Notes: a model not told the origin generated them from the letters alone. A stretch of DNA of 8,981 nucleotides from an uncultured Roseburia sp. (GCA_947057405.1 CAMSEJ010000082.1:1-8981), one strand, 5' to 3'; shown: positions 1-6,444, counted from the stretch's first letter. Translations and numbers: made by a program.

Positions 1-63
1 AGCTCTATTGGTTATTTGACACCACAGCAAAAGGAGGATGAGGAACTAAAAAAAGAAGCATAA
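1..63 (+). CDS. C-terminal end of an IS3-like transposase (partial, 5' cut by window)
   Basis: Frame 1 from the first base gives 20 codons and a TAA stop. The residues include SSIGYLTP followed by a charged tail (QQKEDEELKKEA). The motif SxxGYLTP is characteristic of the very C-terminus of integrase-core (DDE) transposases of the IS3 family, where it usually reads HSxLGYLTP. No catalytic residue is inside the window, so family assignment rests on this short motif plus the inverted-repeat-like end that follows. The gene is convergent with the protease gene at 212-919 and is the only plus-strand coding sequence I accept. The rest of the element lies outside the window; assemblies commonly break inside such repeated elements. 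Confidence 0.62.
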   Translation, partial: SSIGYLTPQQKEDEELKKEA

Positions 64-103
64 TCTTTCGACTTTTTTTGTCCAAAGTATTGACATAGGT
101 CCA
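1..103 (+). mobile_element. Right end of an IS3-family-like insertion sequence
   Basis: After the transposase stop at 61-63 there are 15 bases, then a segment at 79-103 that starts TGTCCAAAG and ends ATAGGTCCA. Read on the opposite strand it begins TGGACCTAT and contains CTTTGGACA; IS3-family ends typically begin with TG, finish with CA and carry a TTGGACA-like inner block. The terminal CA is at 102-103. The left end and target duplication cannot be seen, so the exact boundary is inferred. The element sits downstream of the protease-gene terminator and interrupts no visible gene. Confidence 0.55.
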
Positions 104-155
104 TTATACTATAAGGCCCTTCAAATTTCAATAAATTTCCTCTTTCAAAGACAAA

Positions 156-202
156 TGAAAAAGGTGTAAAGCCTGAATGATTCCATAAAGACTTTACACC
201 TT
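156..202 (-). terminator. Rho-independent terminator after the tepA/clpP-like gene
   Basis: A perfect 11-base inverted repeat, AAGGTGTAAAG at 161-171 and CTTTACACCTT at 192-202, encloses a 20-base loop. On the minus strand the second arm runs straight into a TTTTTC tract (complement of 157-162). It begins 9 bases after the stop codon of the protease gene. The stem is only moderately GC-rich, but position, symmetry and the T run agree. It also separates the gene from the convergent IS end. Confidence 0.75.
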
Positions 203-211
203 AATCCCGTT

Positions 212-919
212 TTAATGATTCCTTTGCTTCCCCCGCTCATCAATCATCTGATGCAGCTTGCTGACCGCCTCATGAATGCCTCCGACCTCGTTAATCAGCC
301 CTTCCTGCACCGCGTCACTGCCCACCAGAATCGTCCCAAGGTCCTTTGACATCATATCCGTGTTCATCATCATCTCCAAAAGGCGGTCCCGCTTCGCCCC
401 GGAATGCCCCTCAATAAATCCCAGAATCCGATCCTGCATCTGTTTAAAATAATCATACGTCTGTTTCGCCCCAATCACCGTTCCGCTCATACGAACGGGA
501 TGGATCACCATCGTCCCGCTCGGTACAATAAACGAATAATCCGTAGATACTGCCAGAGGCACTCCAATCGAATGCGAGCCCCCGAGCACCAAAGACACCG
601 ACGGCTTATCCAGCGACGCTACCATCTCCGCAATCGCCAGACCGCTTTCCACATCGCCTCCCACCGTATTCAGAATCAGAAGCAGCCCGTCTACTTTCTC
701 ACTGTCCTCAATCACGGCAAGCTGCGGCAGCACATGCTCGTATTTCGTCGTTTTGGTCGTAGACGGCAGGCATTCGTGCCCTTCGATTTCTCCGATGATA
801 TTAAGCAAATGAATATCATGGTTGGTTTTGGGGTTGTTTAATACCGCCTGCCCGTACTCCTTAATCTGTTCCATATCCATTCCGTTTTGGTTTGTTTCCT
901 GCTTCGTTGTATCGCCCAT
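212..919 (-). CDS. tepA: ClpP-like serine protease, TepA type
   Basis: This 235-residue protein belongs to the ClpP/crotonase fold proteases and most resembles TepA (B. subtilis YmfB), a ClpP relative first linked to protein export and described from Firmicutes next to ftsK/spoIIIE. Visible marks are LNTVGGDVESGLAIAEMV (about 83-100), the nucleophile block GGSHSIG with Ser117, the histidine block MVIHPVR with His140, and a ClpP-like tail SKDLGTILVGSDAVQEGLIN (191-210) in which Asp193 aligns with the family's catalytic aspartate. There is no signal peptide and no ATPase gene nearby; the substrate is unknown. The ATG at 919 has GAGGT six bases upstream. The gene is preceded by a hairpin terminator and followed by another, so it may be expressed as its own short unit or by read-through from glgA. 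The ftsK neighbour is not seen; an IS end lies downstream instead. Confidence 0.85.
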   Translation of the reverse strand: MGDTTKQETNQNGMDMEQIKEYGQAVLNNPKTNHDIHLLNIIGEIEGHECLPSTTKTTKYEHVLPQLAVIEDSEKVDGLLLILNTVGGDVESGLAIAEMVASLDKPSVSLVLGGSHSIGVPLAVSTDYSFIVPSGTMVIHPVRMSGTVIGAKQTYDYFKQMQDRILGFIEGHSGAKRDRLLEMMMNTDMMSKDLGTILVGSDAVQEGLINEVGGIHEAVSKLHQMIDERGKQRNH

Positions 920-931
920 CTTTTTACCTCA

Positions 932-957
932 CAAAAACAGAGGGCCGTCTGACCCTC
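932..957 (-). terminator. Hairpin terminator between glgA and the tepA-like gene
   Basis: On the minus strand GAGGGTC, a four-base loop AGAC and GGCCCTC form a seven-pair stem with one G-T wobble (940-946 against 951-957), followed by TGTTTTTG. This is a compact GC-rich stem plus T-tract, 32 bases after the glgA stop. The plus strand also has a T run after the stem (959-966), so it could act in both directions. It ends only about 12 bases before the ATG of the next gene, leaving no room for a promoter between them. Confidence 0.6.
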
Positions 958-989
958 CTTTTTGTTTAGTATATCCTGTCCCGCTTCAT

Positions 990-2441
990 TTAATACCCGA
1001 GCAGATAATTATACAGATTCTGGTATTTTTCTTTGGATGATTTCCAGGAGAAATCTTTTTCCATGCCGCGTTCCACCATCTGGTTCCACTGGCGTTTTTT
1101 ATCGAAAAATACATGCTTGGAATAGTTAATCACACCCATCATTTCGTCCGCGTTGTAGTTGGTAAAGGAGAAGCCTTCTCCCGTATTGTCATATTCGTTA
1201 AACGGCGTAACGGTATCTTTCAGCCCGCCCGTCTCGCGGACAATCGGAACCGTACCGTAGCGGAACGAAATCAGCTGCGTCAGGCCGCACGGCTCAAACC
1301 GGGACGGCATCAGAAATGCGTCTGCAGCCGCGTAAAGCTTGTGCGCCAAATCGTCAGAATAACAGATGTTGGCGGAAATACGGTCCGGATATTTCCATGC
1401 ATAATGGCGGAACATATTTTCGTAACGCATATCGCCTGTCCCGATGATCACAAACTGCGTAAACTCGTCTGCAATAAAATCCATCATGTAGTTAATCAAA
1501 TCCAGACCCTTCTGGTCAGTCAGACGGGAAATCAGTCCAATCATGTATTTCTTCTTATCTTCTACAAGCCCCAGCTCCTTCTGCAGCTTAAGCTTGTTCT
1601 GAGCCTTTTTCTGACGAAAATTGTCTTTGTTGTAGCCGTTGTAAATCTTTGGATCCGTCTCCGGGTTGTATACGCCGTAATCAATGCCGTTTACTATGCC
1701 CTGCATATCAAAATGCCTTGCGGAAAGCAGCCCTTCCAGGCCCTCGCCGTACTCTGTCGTCTGAATTTCATTGGCATAGGTATCGCTGACCGTTGTAATA
1801 TAGTCGGCGTAAACCAGTCCGCCTTTTAGCATATTGGCATCTTTTTTGTACTCTAACTTATCCGGCGCAAACAATCCGCTTGCAAAGCCAGTAATCCCGC
1901 GCATGGTCTGGATATCCCAAACGCCCTGGAATTTTAAGTTGTGGATCGTCATAATGGTCTTGATGCCCCAGAAGAACCCGTCCGCACTGAACTCGTTCTT
2001 TAAGTAAACCGGAATAAACCCGGTCTCCCAGTCATGACAGTGGATCAGATCCGGCCGGAAATTAATCTGCGGCAGAATCGAGAGCACGGCTTTGTCAAAG
2101 AAGCAGAACTTCTCGATATCGTTGCGGATGTTGCCGTACGGCTGGAAGCAGTTAAAGTACTCTTCGTTGTCGATAAAGTAATATGTAATACCGTCCAGCT
2201 CGTACTTGAGCACACCGACATACTTGTTCTTGATATAGCTTCCCGCATCCATGTAAAAATGTGTTACATACTGGAACTGGCTGCGGAACCGTTCCGGGAT
2301 ACAGCTGTAATTGGGAAGTACGACACGCACATCCCATTCTTCCTTGGAAAACTCCTTGGGCAATGCACCGCAGACATCCGCCAGCCCTCCTGTTTTGATA
2401 AACGGAACGCATTCCGATGCTGCAAAAAGTATTTTCTTCAT
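990..2441 (-). CDS. glgA: Glycogen synthase (ADP-glucose type, GT5)
   Basis: GlgA transfers glucose from ADP-glucose to the non-reducing end of an alpha-1,4-glucan, building storage glycogen in the cytoplasm. The 483-residue length is normal for the bacterial family. The GT5 N-terminus carries MKKILFAASECVPFIKTGG, with the ADP-glucose-binding KTGGL at 16-20 (Lys16). Further marks are HCHDWET (134-140), NGID (251-254), SRLTDQKG (305-312, with the phosphate-contacting Arg306 and Lys311) and RFEPCGLTQL (381-390), where Glu383 matches the conserved C-terminal glutamate. The ATG at 2441 has a strong AAGGAGGG ribosome site. It lies 27 bases after metY without a terminator, so it is probably the last gene of the corC-like/yebC/metY unit. 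No glgB, glgC or glgP is in the window, so the rest of glycogen metabolism must be encoded elsewhere. Confidence 0.96.
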   Translation of the reverse strand: MKKILFAASECVPFIKTGGLADVCGALPKEFSKEEWDVRVVLPNYSCIPERFRSQFQYVTHFYMDAGSYIKNKYVGVLKYELDGITYYFIDNEEYFNCFQPYGNIRNDIEKFCFFDKAVLSILPQINFRPDLIHCHDWETGFIPVYLKNEFSADGFFWGIKTIMTIHNLKFQGVWDIQTMRGITGFASGLFAPDKLEYKKDANMLKGGLVYADYITTVSDTYANEIQTTEYGEGLEGLLSARHFDMQGIVNGIDYGVYNPETDPKIYNGYNKDNFRQKKAQNKLKLQKELGLVEDKKKYMIGLISRLTDQKGLDLINYMMDFIADEFTQFVIIGTGDMRYENMFRHYAWKYPDRISANICYSDDLAHKLYAAADAFLMPSRFEPCGLTQLISFRYGTVPIVRETGGLKDTVTPFNEYDNTGEGFSFTNYNADEMMGVINYSKHVFFDKKRQWNQMVERGMEKDFSWKSSKEKYQNLYNYLLGY

Positions 2442-2468
2442 TGTAAAAACCCTCCTTATAATGGTTTA

Positions 2469-3752
2469 CTATACGGCTGCCAGTGCCTGTTCTAAATCTG
2501 CAATGATATCCTCTGCACTCTCAATGCCTACGGAAAAACGAATGAGATCCGGCGCCACGCCTGCCGCGGTCAGCTGATCGTCCGTCATCTGGCGGTGCGT
2601 ATGGCTCGCCGGATGCAGCACACAGGTCCGCGCGTCTGCCACATGCGTCACGATTGCGGCCAACCGGAGACGGTCCATAAAACCGACGGATACGTCCCTG
2701 CCGCCCTTTAACCCGAAAGAAATGACTCCGCAGGTCCCGTTCGGCATATACTTCTGTGCCAGAGAATAATATTTATTGTCTTTTAAGCCTGCAAAATTGA
2801 CCCAGGCAACCTTCTCGTGCTGTTGTAAATATTCTGCAACCTTCGCCGCGTTCTCACAGTGCCGCGGCATACGCAAATGGAGCGTTTCTAAGCCCACATT
2901 TAACAGAAATGCATTCTGCGGCGACTGGATCGAGCCCAAATCACGCATCAGCTGCGCGGTCGCCTTCTGGATATACGCCAGTTTGCCGAATTTCTCCGTA
3001 TAGACAATGCCGTGGTAGGATTCGTCCGGCATCGTCAGCCCCGGAAACTTCTCTTTCTGCGCTTCCCAGTCAAAATTTCCGGAATCTATAATTGCACCGC
3101 CTACGCTCATAGCATGGCCGTCCATATATTTTGTCGTCGAATGGGTTACGATATCCGCGCCCCACTCAAACGGCCTGCAGTGAATCGGCGTCGGAAACGT
3201 ATTGTCTACAATCAGCGGTACGCCGTGCCTGTGCGCAATCTGCGCAAACCGCTCAATATCAAGCACCACCAAAGACGGATTGGAAATCGTCTCCGCAAAC
3301 AAAGCTTTGGTATTCGGGCGGAATGCCGCTTCGATTTCTTCCGTAGACGCGTCCGGATCGATAAAGGTACAGGAAATGCCCTGCTTTTTCATCGTTGTGC
3401 CAAACAGGTTGAACGTACCCCCGTAAATTGCGCTTGAGCAGACAAAATGATCGCCCGCTTCGCAGATATTAAAAACAGCATAGTAATTTGCCGCCTGCCC
3501 GGATGAGGTCAGCATCCCGGCGACGCCGCCTTCGAGCGCGGTAATTTTGGCTGCTACCGCGTCGTTTGTCGGGTTCTGCAGCCTGGTATAAAAATAGCCG
3601 GCTTCCTCCAGATCAAAAAGCCTTCCCATCTGATCGCTGTTGTCGTATTTAAACGTCGTACTCTGGTAAATCGGGAGCACCCTCGGCTCTCCCTTCCCGG
3701 GCTGATACCCTGCCTGAATACAGATTGTCTCCGGTTTATAATTTGTTCCCAT
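2469..3752 (-). CDS. metY: O-acetylhomoserine sulfhydrylase (PLP-dependent)
   Basis: This enzyme makes homocysteine and acetate from O-acetyl-L-homoserine and sulfide, the direct sulfhydrylation route to methionine. The 427-residue protein is of normal length for MetY, which is longer than the related cystathionine gamma-synthases. Cys/Met-metabolism PLP fold marks are YQSTTFKYDN (29-38), FYTRLQNPT (54-62, Tyr55 and Arg57 for phosphate binding), SSGQAAN (83-89), ETISNPS (154-160), VDNTF with Asp183, and HSTTKYMDGH in which Lys208 is the PLP lysine. The C-terminus has the usual HPASHTHRQM and RFSVGIE blocks. The start ATG at 3752 has GGGAG eight bases upstream. It follows yebC by 26 bases, so no T-box or SAM riboswitch could fit directly in front. 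A close alternative name is the O-acetylhomoserine aminocarboxypropyltransferase/cysteine synthase family; methanethiol use cannot be excluded. Confidence 0.94.
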   Translation of the reverse strand: MGTNYKPETICIQAGYQPGKGEPRVLPIYQSTTFKYDNSDQMGRLFDLEEAGYFYTRLQNPTNDAVAAKITALEGGVAGMLTSSGQAANYYAVFNICEAGDHFVCSSAIYGGTFNLFGTTMKKQGISCTFIDPDASTEEIEAAFRPNTKALFAETISNPSLVVLDIERFAQIAHRHGVPLIVDNTFPTPIHCRPFEWGADIVTHSTTKYMDGHAMSVGGAIIDSGNFDWEAQKEKFPGLTMPDESYHGIVYTEKFGKLAYIQKATAQLMRDLGSIQSPQNAFLLNVGLETLHLRMPRHCENAAKVAEYLQQHEKVAWVNFAGLKDNKYYSLAQKYMPNGTCGVISFGLKGGRDVSVGFMDRLRLAAIVTHVADARTCVLHPASHTHRQMTDDQLTAAGVAPDLIRFSVGIESAEDIIADLEQALAAV

Positions 3753-3778
3753 ATTGATTTCTCCCTTGCCCCTTCGGC

Positions 3779-4510
3779 TTATGATTCATCCCAGTTGTGG
3801 AATACCTCCTGGACGTCGTCGTCCTCGTCAAGCAAATCCAGAATCTTCTGGATGCCGTTTAAATCCGCTTCCTCCGATAATGTCACATACGTCTGCGGCA
3901 GCATCGTCACTTCCGCATTGGCCATGGCAATCTTCTCGTTCTCAAGCGCTTCCCGCACGGCGGAAAAGCTCTCCGGAGACGTTATGATTTCAAAGCTGTC
4001 CTCTTCCTCGGCAAAATCGTCTGCCCCCGCATCCAGCGCAAGCATCATCAAATCGTCCGCATCCATCCCGCATTCATCCTTTGCGACCAGAATCTGCCCC
4101 TTCTCGTCAAACATATACGAAACACAGCCCTGCGTCCCGATACTGCCGTTTCCCTTTGTAAACGCATTGCGTACATTCGCGGCGGTACGGTTCTTGTTGT
4201 CGGTCAGCGCCTTTACGATAATCGCCGTCCCGGACGGGCCGTAGCCTTCATAGGTCACCTGCTCGTAATTGACATTGCCCGTATCGCCGGCCGCCTTTTT
4301 GATCCCGCGTTCAATCGTGTCATTGGGCATGTTGTTGGATTTTGCTTTGGCAATCACGTCGCGCAGCTTGCTGTTGTTCGCCGGATCCGCGCCGCCCTCT
4401 TTGACGGCAATGGCAATCTCCCTGCCGATGATAGTAAAAATTTTCCCTTTTGCCCTGTCGTTTTTCTCTTTCTTGTGCTTGATGTTGGCAAACTTGGAAT
4501 GTCCTGACAT
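3779..4510 (-). CDS. yebC: YebC/PmpR (TACO1) family protein
   Basis: The 243-residue protein starts with the family signature MSGHSKFANIKHKK and continues KGKIFTIIGREIAIAVKEGG (21-40), NMPNDTIERGIKKA (60-73) and YEGYGPSG (87-94). The tail has AVTMLPQT-like (NAEVTMLPQTYVTL, 198-211) and an acidic LLDEDDDVQEVFHNW end, all standard for the family. YebC was long annotated as a DNA-binding transcriptional regulator; its mitochondrial homologue TACO1 and several bacterial members act in translation, with reports of relief of stalling at proline runs. Which role applies here cannot be read from sequence. The ATG at 4510 has AGAGGA seven bases upstream. It sits 47 bases after the CorC-like gene and 26 bases before metY, with no terminator on either side. 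Confidence 0.95.
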   Translation of the reverse strand: MSGHSKFANIKHKKEKNDRAKGKIFTIIGREIAIAVKEGGADPANNSKLRDVIAKAKSNNMPNDTIERGIKKAAGDTGNVNYEQVTYEGYGPSGTAIIVKALTDNKNRTAANVRNAFTKGNGSIGTQGCVSYMFDEKGQILVAKDECGMDADDLMMLALDAGADDFAEEEDSFEIITSPESFSAVREALENEKIAMANAEVTMLPQTYVTLSEEADLNGIQKILDLLDEDDDVQEVFHNWDES

Positions 4511-4557
4511 AATAAATCCTCTTTTCTAAGTTTTCTGATTTCTCTTAACGCTTTTCT

Positions 4558-5889
4558 TTATTCTACCATTATTTCCGCATTCTGACAAGAACTATCCGCC
4601 GGGACATCGCCTTCCTCTTCCAAAATCCTTGCGGCGCGGGCTTTTTTAATGATTTTATGCTCCACAGCCAGGATTTTAAAGCAATATCCGTGCGCCTGTA
4701 CTTCAATCCGGTCGTTCTCGTCCGGTATTTTATCAATTTTCGCCACCAGAAAGCCGTTTAACGTCTCATACGTTTCGTCCTCGCCGGCTTCAAAAGCAAG
4801 CGCCTTCGCCACGTCCCCAAAATCCGCCATCCCGTTCAGCAGAAAACTGCCGTCCTGCTGCCTGCGGATCAGCTCCTCGCATTCATCGTCGTGCTCGTCT
4901 AAAATATTTCCGACAATTTCTTCCAAAATGTCTTCCATTGCCACAATGCCGGCCGTCTGCCCATACTCATCCACCACAATCACCATATGGGTCTGTTCGG
5001 ACTGCATCTCCTTAAACAGCGTGTTGATGTTCCTTGTCTCCGGAATAAAATCCACCTTGCGGATCAAATCCGGTATCTGATTGACGGGCATCCGGTAATA
5101 TTCCCGGTGCGTGCAGATCCGAAGCGCTTCTTTGATATGCAGCACGCCGATAATATTGTCAATGTCGCCTATGTAAACGGGGAACCGGGAATTGCTGCTC
5201 TCCTTCATAAATTCCATTGCCTCTTCAAATAAAAGCTCCCCGTCCAGCGCCGTTATATTCTTGCGGTGGGTCATAATGTCCTTTGCTTCTTTGTCGTCAA
5301 ATTCAAAAATATTGTGGATCATCTCGGCTTCGCTCGCTAAAATCACGCCCCGCTCATGCCCTTCGTTGACCATGGAAATAATATCCTCTTCCGTGGAATC
5401 ATCCGGATCCTCTCCCGGGTCCACGCCGAACAGCCGGACAATCACGTCTGCAGCTGCCTCCGTGCACTTAACAAACGGAAACGCAAGTACCGTAAACGCC
5501 GCCATCGGCTTTAAGAGCCCAAATCCCCAGGATTCGGATTTCCTGCCCGCAATCTTAGCCGGGGCATACATTCCCGCCGCCAGAACCGCCAGCCAGTAAA
5601 CAACCAGCAGCAGAATCTTTGTCGTACCCCGGTACGCCGCAATCACAAAAGCGCCCGCAAACAGATTCATACCCACTGCAAAGAACTGCAGGTTATGTAC
5701 ACTGCCGGCCGGCTTTTTCAAAAACCGCAGCAGCAGGGACGCCTTTTTATCCCCTTCCTTCGCCCGTTTTTCCAGGCTGCCCGCATTTAAGGCAGAGAGC
5801 GCCGCTAAAAATCCGTAAAATACGGCATGCAGCGCCGCAAACAACAGCAACAGGATAACGCCTATATGAGGCCCCGATCCATCGTCCAT
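4558..5889 (-). CDS. CNNM/CorC-family membrane protein with CBS pair, atypical membrane domain
   Basis: The 443-residue protein has the hemolysin C/CorC/CNNM layout. An N-terminal membrane (DUF21-like) part has hydrophobic segments at about 9-31, 66-86, 90-110 and 126-143. A CBS pair follows (about 200-330; DIMTHRKNITAL, SRFPVYIGDIDNIIGVLHIKEAL, HMVIVVDEYGQTAGIVAMEDILEEIVGNILDE), then a C-terminal CorC/HlyC domain (about 345-415). Family members are linked to Mg2+ export or divalent-cation handling. Here the cytosolic part is textbook, but the membrane part departs from the family: the usual FFSxxE block reads VFYGFL (23-28) and the usual GExxPK block reads GMYAPAK (106-112), losing the conserved serine and glutamates. 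Transport function is therefore uncertain. The ATG at 5889 has AAGGAGA eight bases upstream. The gene appears to head its unit behind the promoter at 5980-6008. Confidence 0.88.
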   Translation of the reverse strand: MDDGSGPHIGVILLLLFAALHAVFYGFLAALSALNAGSLEKRAKEGDKKASLLLRFLKKPAGSVHNLQFFAVGMNLFAGAFVIAAYRGTTKILLLVVYWLAVLAAGMYAPAKIAGRKSESWGFGLLKPMAAFTVLAFPFVKCTEAAADVIVRLFGVDPGEDPDDSTEEDIISMVNEGHERGVILASEAEMIHNIFEFDDKEAKDIMTHRKNITALDGELLFEEAMEFMKESSNSRFPVYIGDIDNIIGVLHIKEALRICTHREYYRMPVNQIPDLIRKVDFIPETRNINTLFKEMQSEQTHMVIVVDEYGQTAGIVAMEDILEEIVGNILDEHDDECEELIRRQQDGSFLLNGMADFGDVAKALAFEAGEDETYETLNGFLVAKIDKIPDENDRIEVQAHGYCFKILAVEHKIIKKARAARILEEEGDVPADSSCQNAEIMVE

Positions 5890-5915
5890 TTTTCAATCTC
5901 CTTTAACTTTCGCCC

Positions 5916-5951
5916 TGTCCGGAACGTACCGTACACGTAACAGTCCGGACA
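5916..5951 (-). promoter_or_regulatory. Hairpin in the leader of the CorC-like gene (class unknown)
   Basis: On the minus strand TGTCCGGA (5944-5951) and TCCGGACA (5916-5923) form a perfect eight-pair stem around a 20-base interior that itself holds two ACGT palindromes. It lies between the predicted promoter and the ribosome binding site. There is no T run after the second arm, so it is not a terminator. Each arm is centred on the palindrome TCCGGA, so it could instead be a pair of operator half-sites on DNA. I do not recognise it as a known riboswitch. Confidence 0.5.
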
Positions 5952-5961
5952 CCCTTTAATG

Positions 5962-6027
5962 TTACTTACAAACATTTGAAATATACCATTATAAAGCGTT
6001 TTCGTCAAGTTTCTGTTATGTAAGTAA
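5962..6027. repeat. 9-base inverted repeat flanking the promoter
   Basis: TTACTTACA at 5962-5970 and its exact complement TGTAAGTAA at 6019-6027 are 48 bases apart and bracket the -35/-10 boxes at 5980-6008. The outer arm lies inside the last codons of mazF. The spacing would suit a looped operator, or a long-range stem in a read-through transcript. The arms are AT-rich and a match of this size can arise by chance in a region this long, so function is unproven. Confidence 0.35.
5980..6008 (-). promoter_or_regulatory. Predicted sigma-A promoter for the corC-like/yebC/metY/glgA unit
   Basis: On the minus strand TTGACG (6003-6008) is followed after exactly 17 bases by TATATT (5980-5985); each box matches the consensus at five of six bases. 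It lies in the mazF to corC-like gap, the largest intergenic gap between complete genes of the cluster (126 bases), and would give a leader of roughly 80 to 90 bases. A TATAAT also occurs inside the spacer but is only nine bases from the TTGACG. Confidence 0.7.
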
Positions 6028-6363
6028 TTCCAGGCTTACTTCCAGCGCTTTGTCCACTTTAAACAGCATACTGCTGTCCAGATGGCATACCTTGTCCTTT
6101 AATCTCTTTTTATCAATTGTGCGCAGCTGCTCCAGTAAAATTACGGAATCCTTTACCATATCGTATTTTTCACTGTCCAGTTCCACATGCGTCGGTAGCT
6201 TCGCCTTGTGCATCTGCGATGTAATGGCCGCGCAGATCACCGTAGGGGAATGCCGGTTCCCGACATCGTTCTGAACAATCAAAACCGGCCGCACGCCGCC
6301 CTGCTCCGAACCAACCACCGGGCGCAGATCCGCATAATAAATATCTCCTCTGTGAATCGCCAT
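6016..6363 (-). CDS. mazF: MazF/PemK-type toxin endoribonuclease (EndoA type)
   Basis: The 115-residue protein closely follows the Bacillus EndoA/MazF pattern: RGDIYYADLRPVVGSEQGG (5-23), VRPVLIVQNDVGNRHSPTVI (24-43), AAITSQMHKAKLPTHVEL (45-62), DSVILLEQLRTIDKKRL (72-88). The residues used for catalysis in B. subtilis MazF, Arg25 and Thr48, are both present at the same positions. MazF enzymes cut single-stranded mRNA at short motifs; the Bacillus enzyme cuts at UACAU, and I infer a similar specificity here. The ATG at 6363 has GGAG ten bases upstream. In Bacillus the order is alr, antitoxin, toxin; here the 81 bases between alr and mazF hold no full antitoxin gene, so the toxin appears orphan. 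It may be silenced by an antitoxin elsewhere, or act as a tame stress RNase. It is likely co-transcribed with alr. Confidence 0.94.
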   Translation of the reverse strand: MAIHRGDIYYADLRPVVGSEQGGVRPVLIVQNDVGNRHSPTVICAAITSQMHKAKLPTHVELDSEKYDMVKDSVILLEQLRTIDKKRLKDKVCHLDSSMLFKVDKALEVSLELLT

Positions 6364-6444
6364 ACTCTGCTCACTCCATATCTTTTTTTATTCTGATAGG
6401 AAGAGTATTTCCGGTTTTGCTTTTTCTATTCACAGCCAGAACAT

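Noticed and set aside
104..155. Small gene or RNA between the IS end and the terminator
   Set aside because: The stretch is AT-rich, has no open frame with a ribosome site and shows no clear folding.
968..996. TATACT on the minus strand as a -10 box for the tepA-like gene
   Set aside because: The position 17 bases upstream reads GTATTA, a poor -35 box, and the transcript would run straight into the hairpin at 932-957.
1113..1829. Long plus-strand open frame (238 codons) opposite glgA
   Set aside because: It is fully antisense to an unmistakable glgA, has no family motifs and lacks a supporting ribosome site. The same holds for the other plus-strand frames opposite metY, yebC, the CorC-like gene, alr and nnr.
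3753..3778. A SAM or T-box riboswitch before metY, expected for some methionine genes
   Set aside because: The gap to yebC is only 26 bases and holds little more than the ribosome binding site.
5986..6008. TATAAT inside the promoter spacer as the true -10
   Set aside because: It is only nine bases from TTGACG, too short for a sigma-A promoter; the TATATT at 17-base spacing is a better fit.
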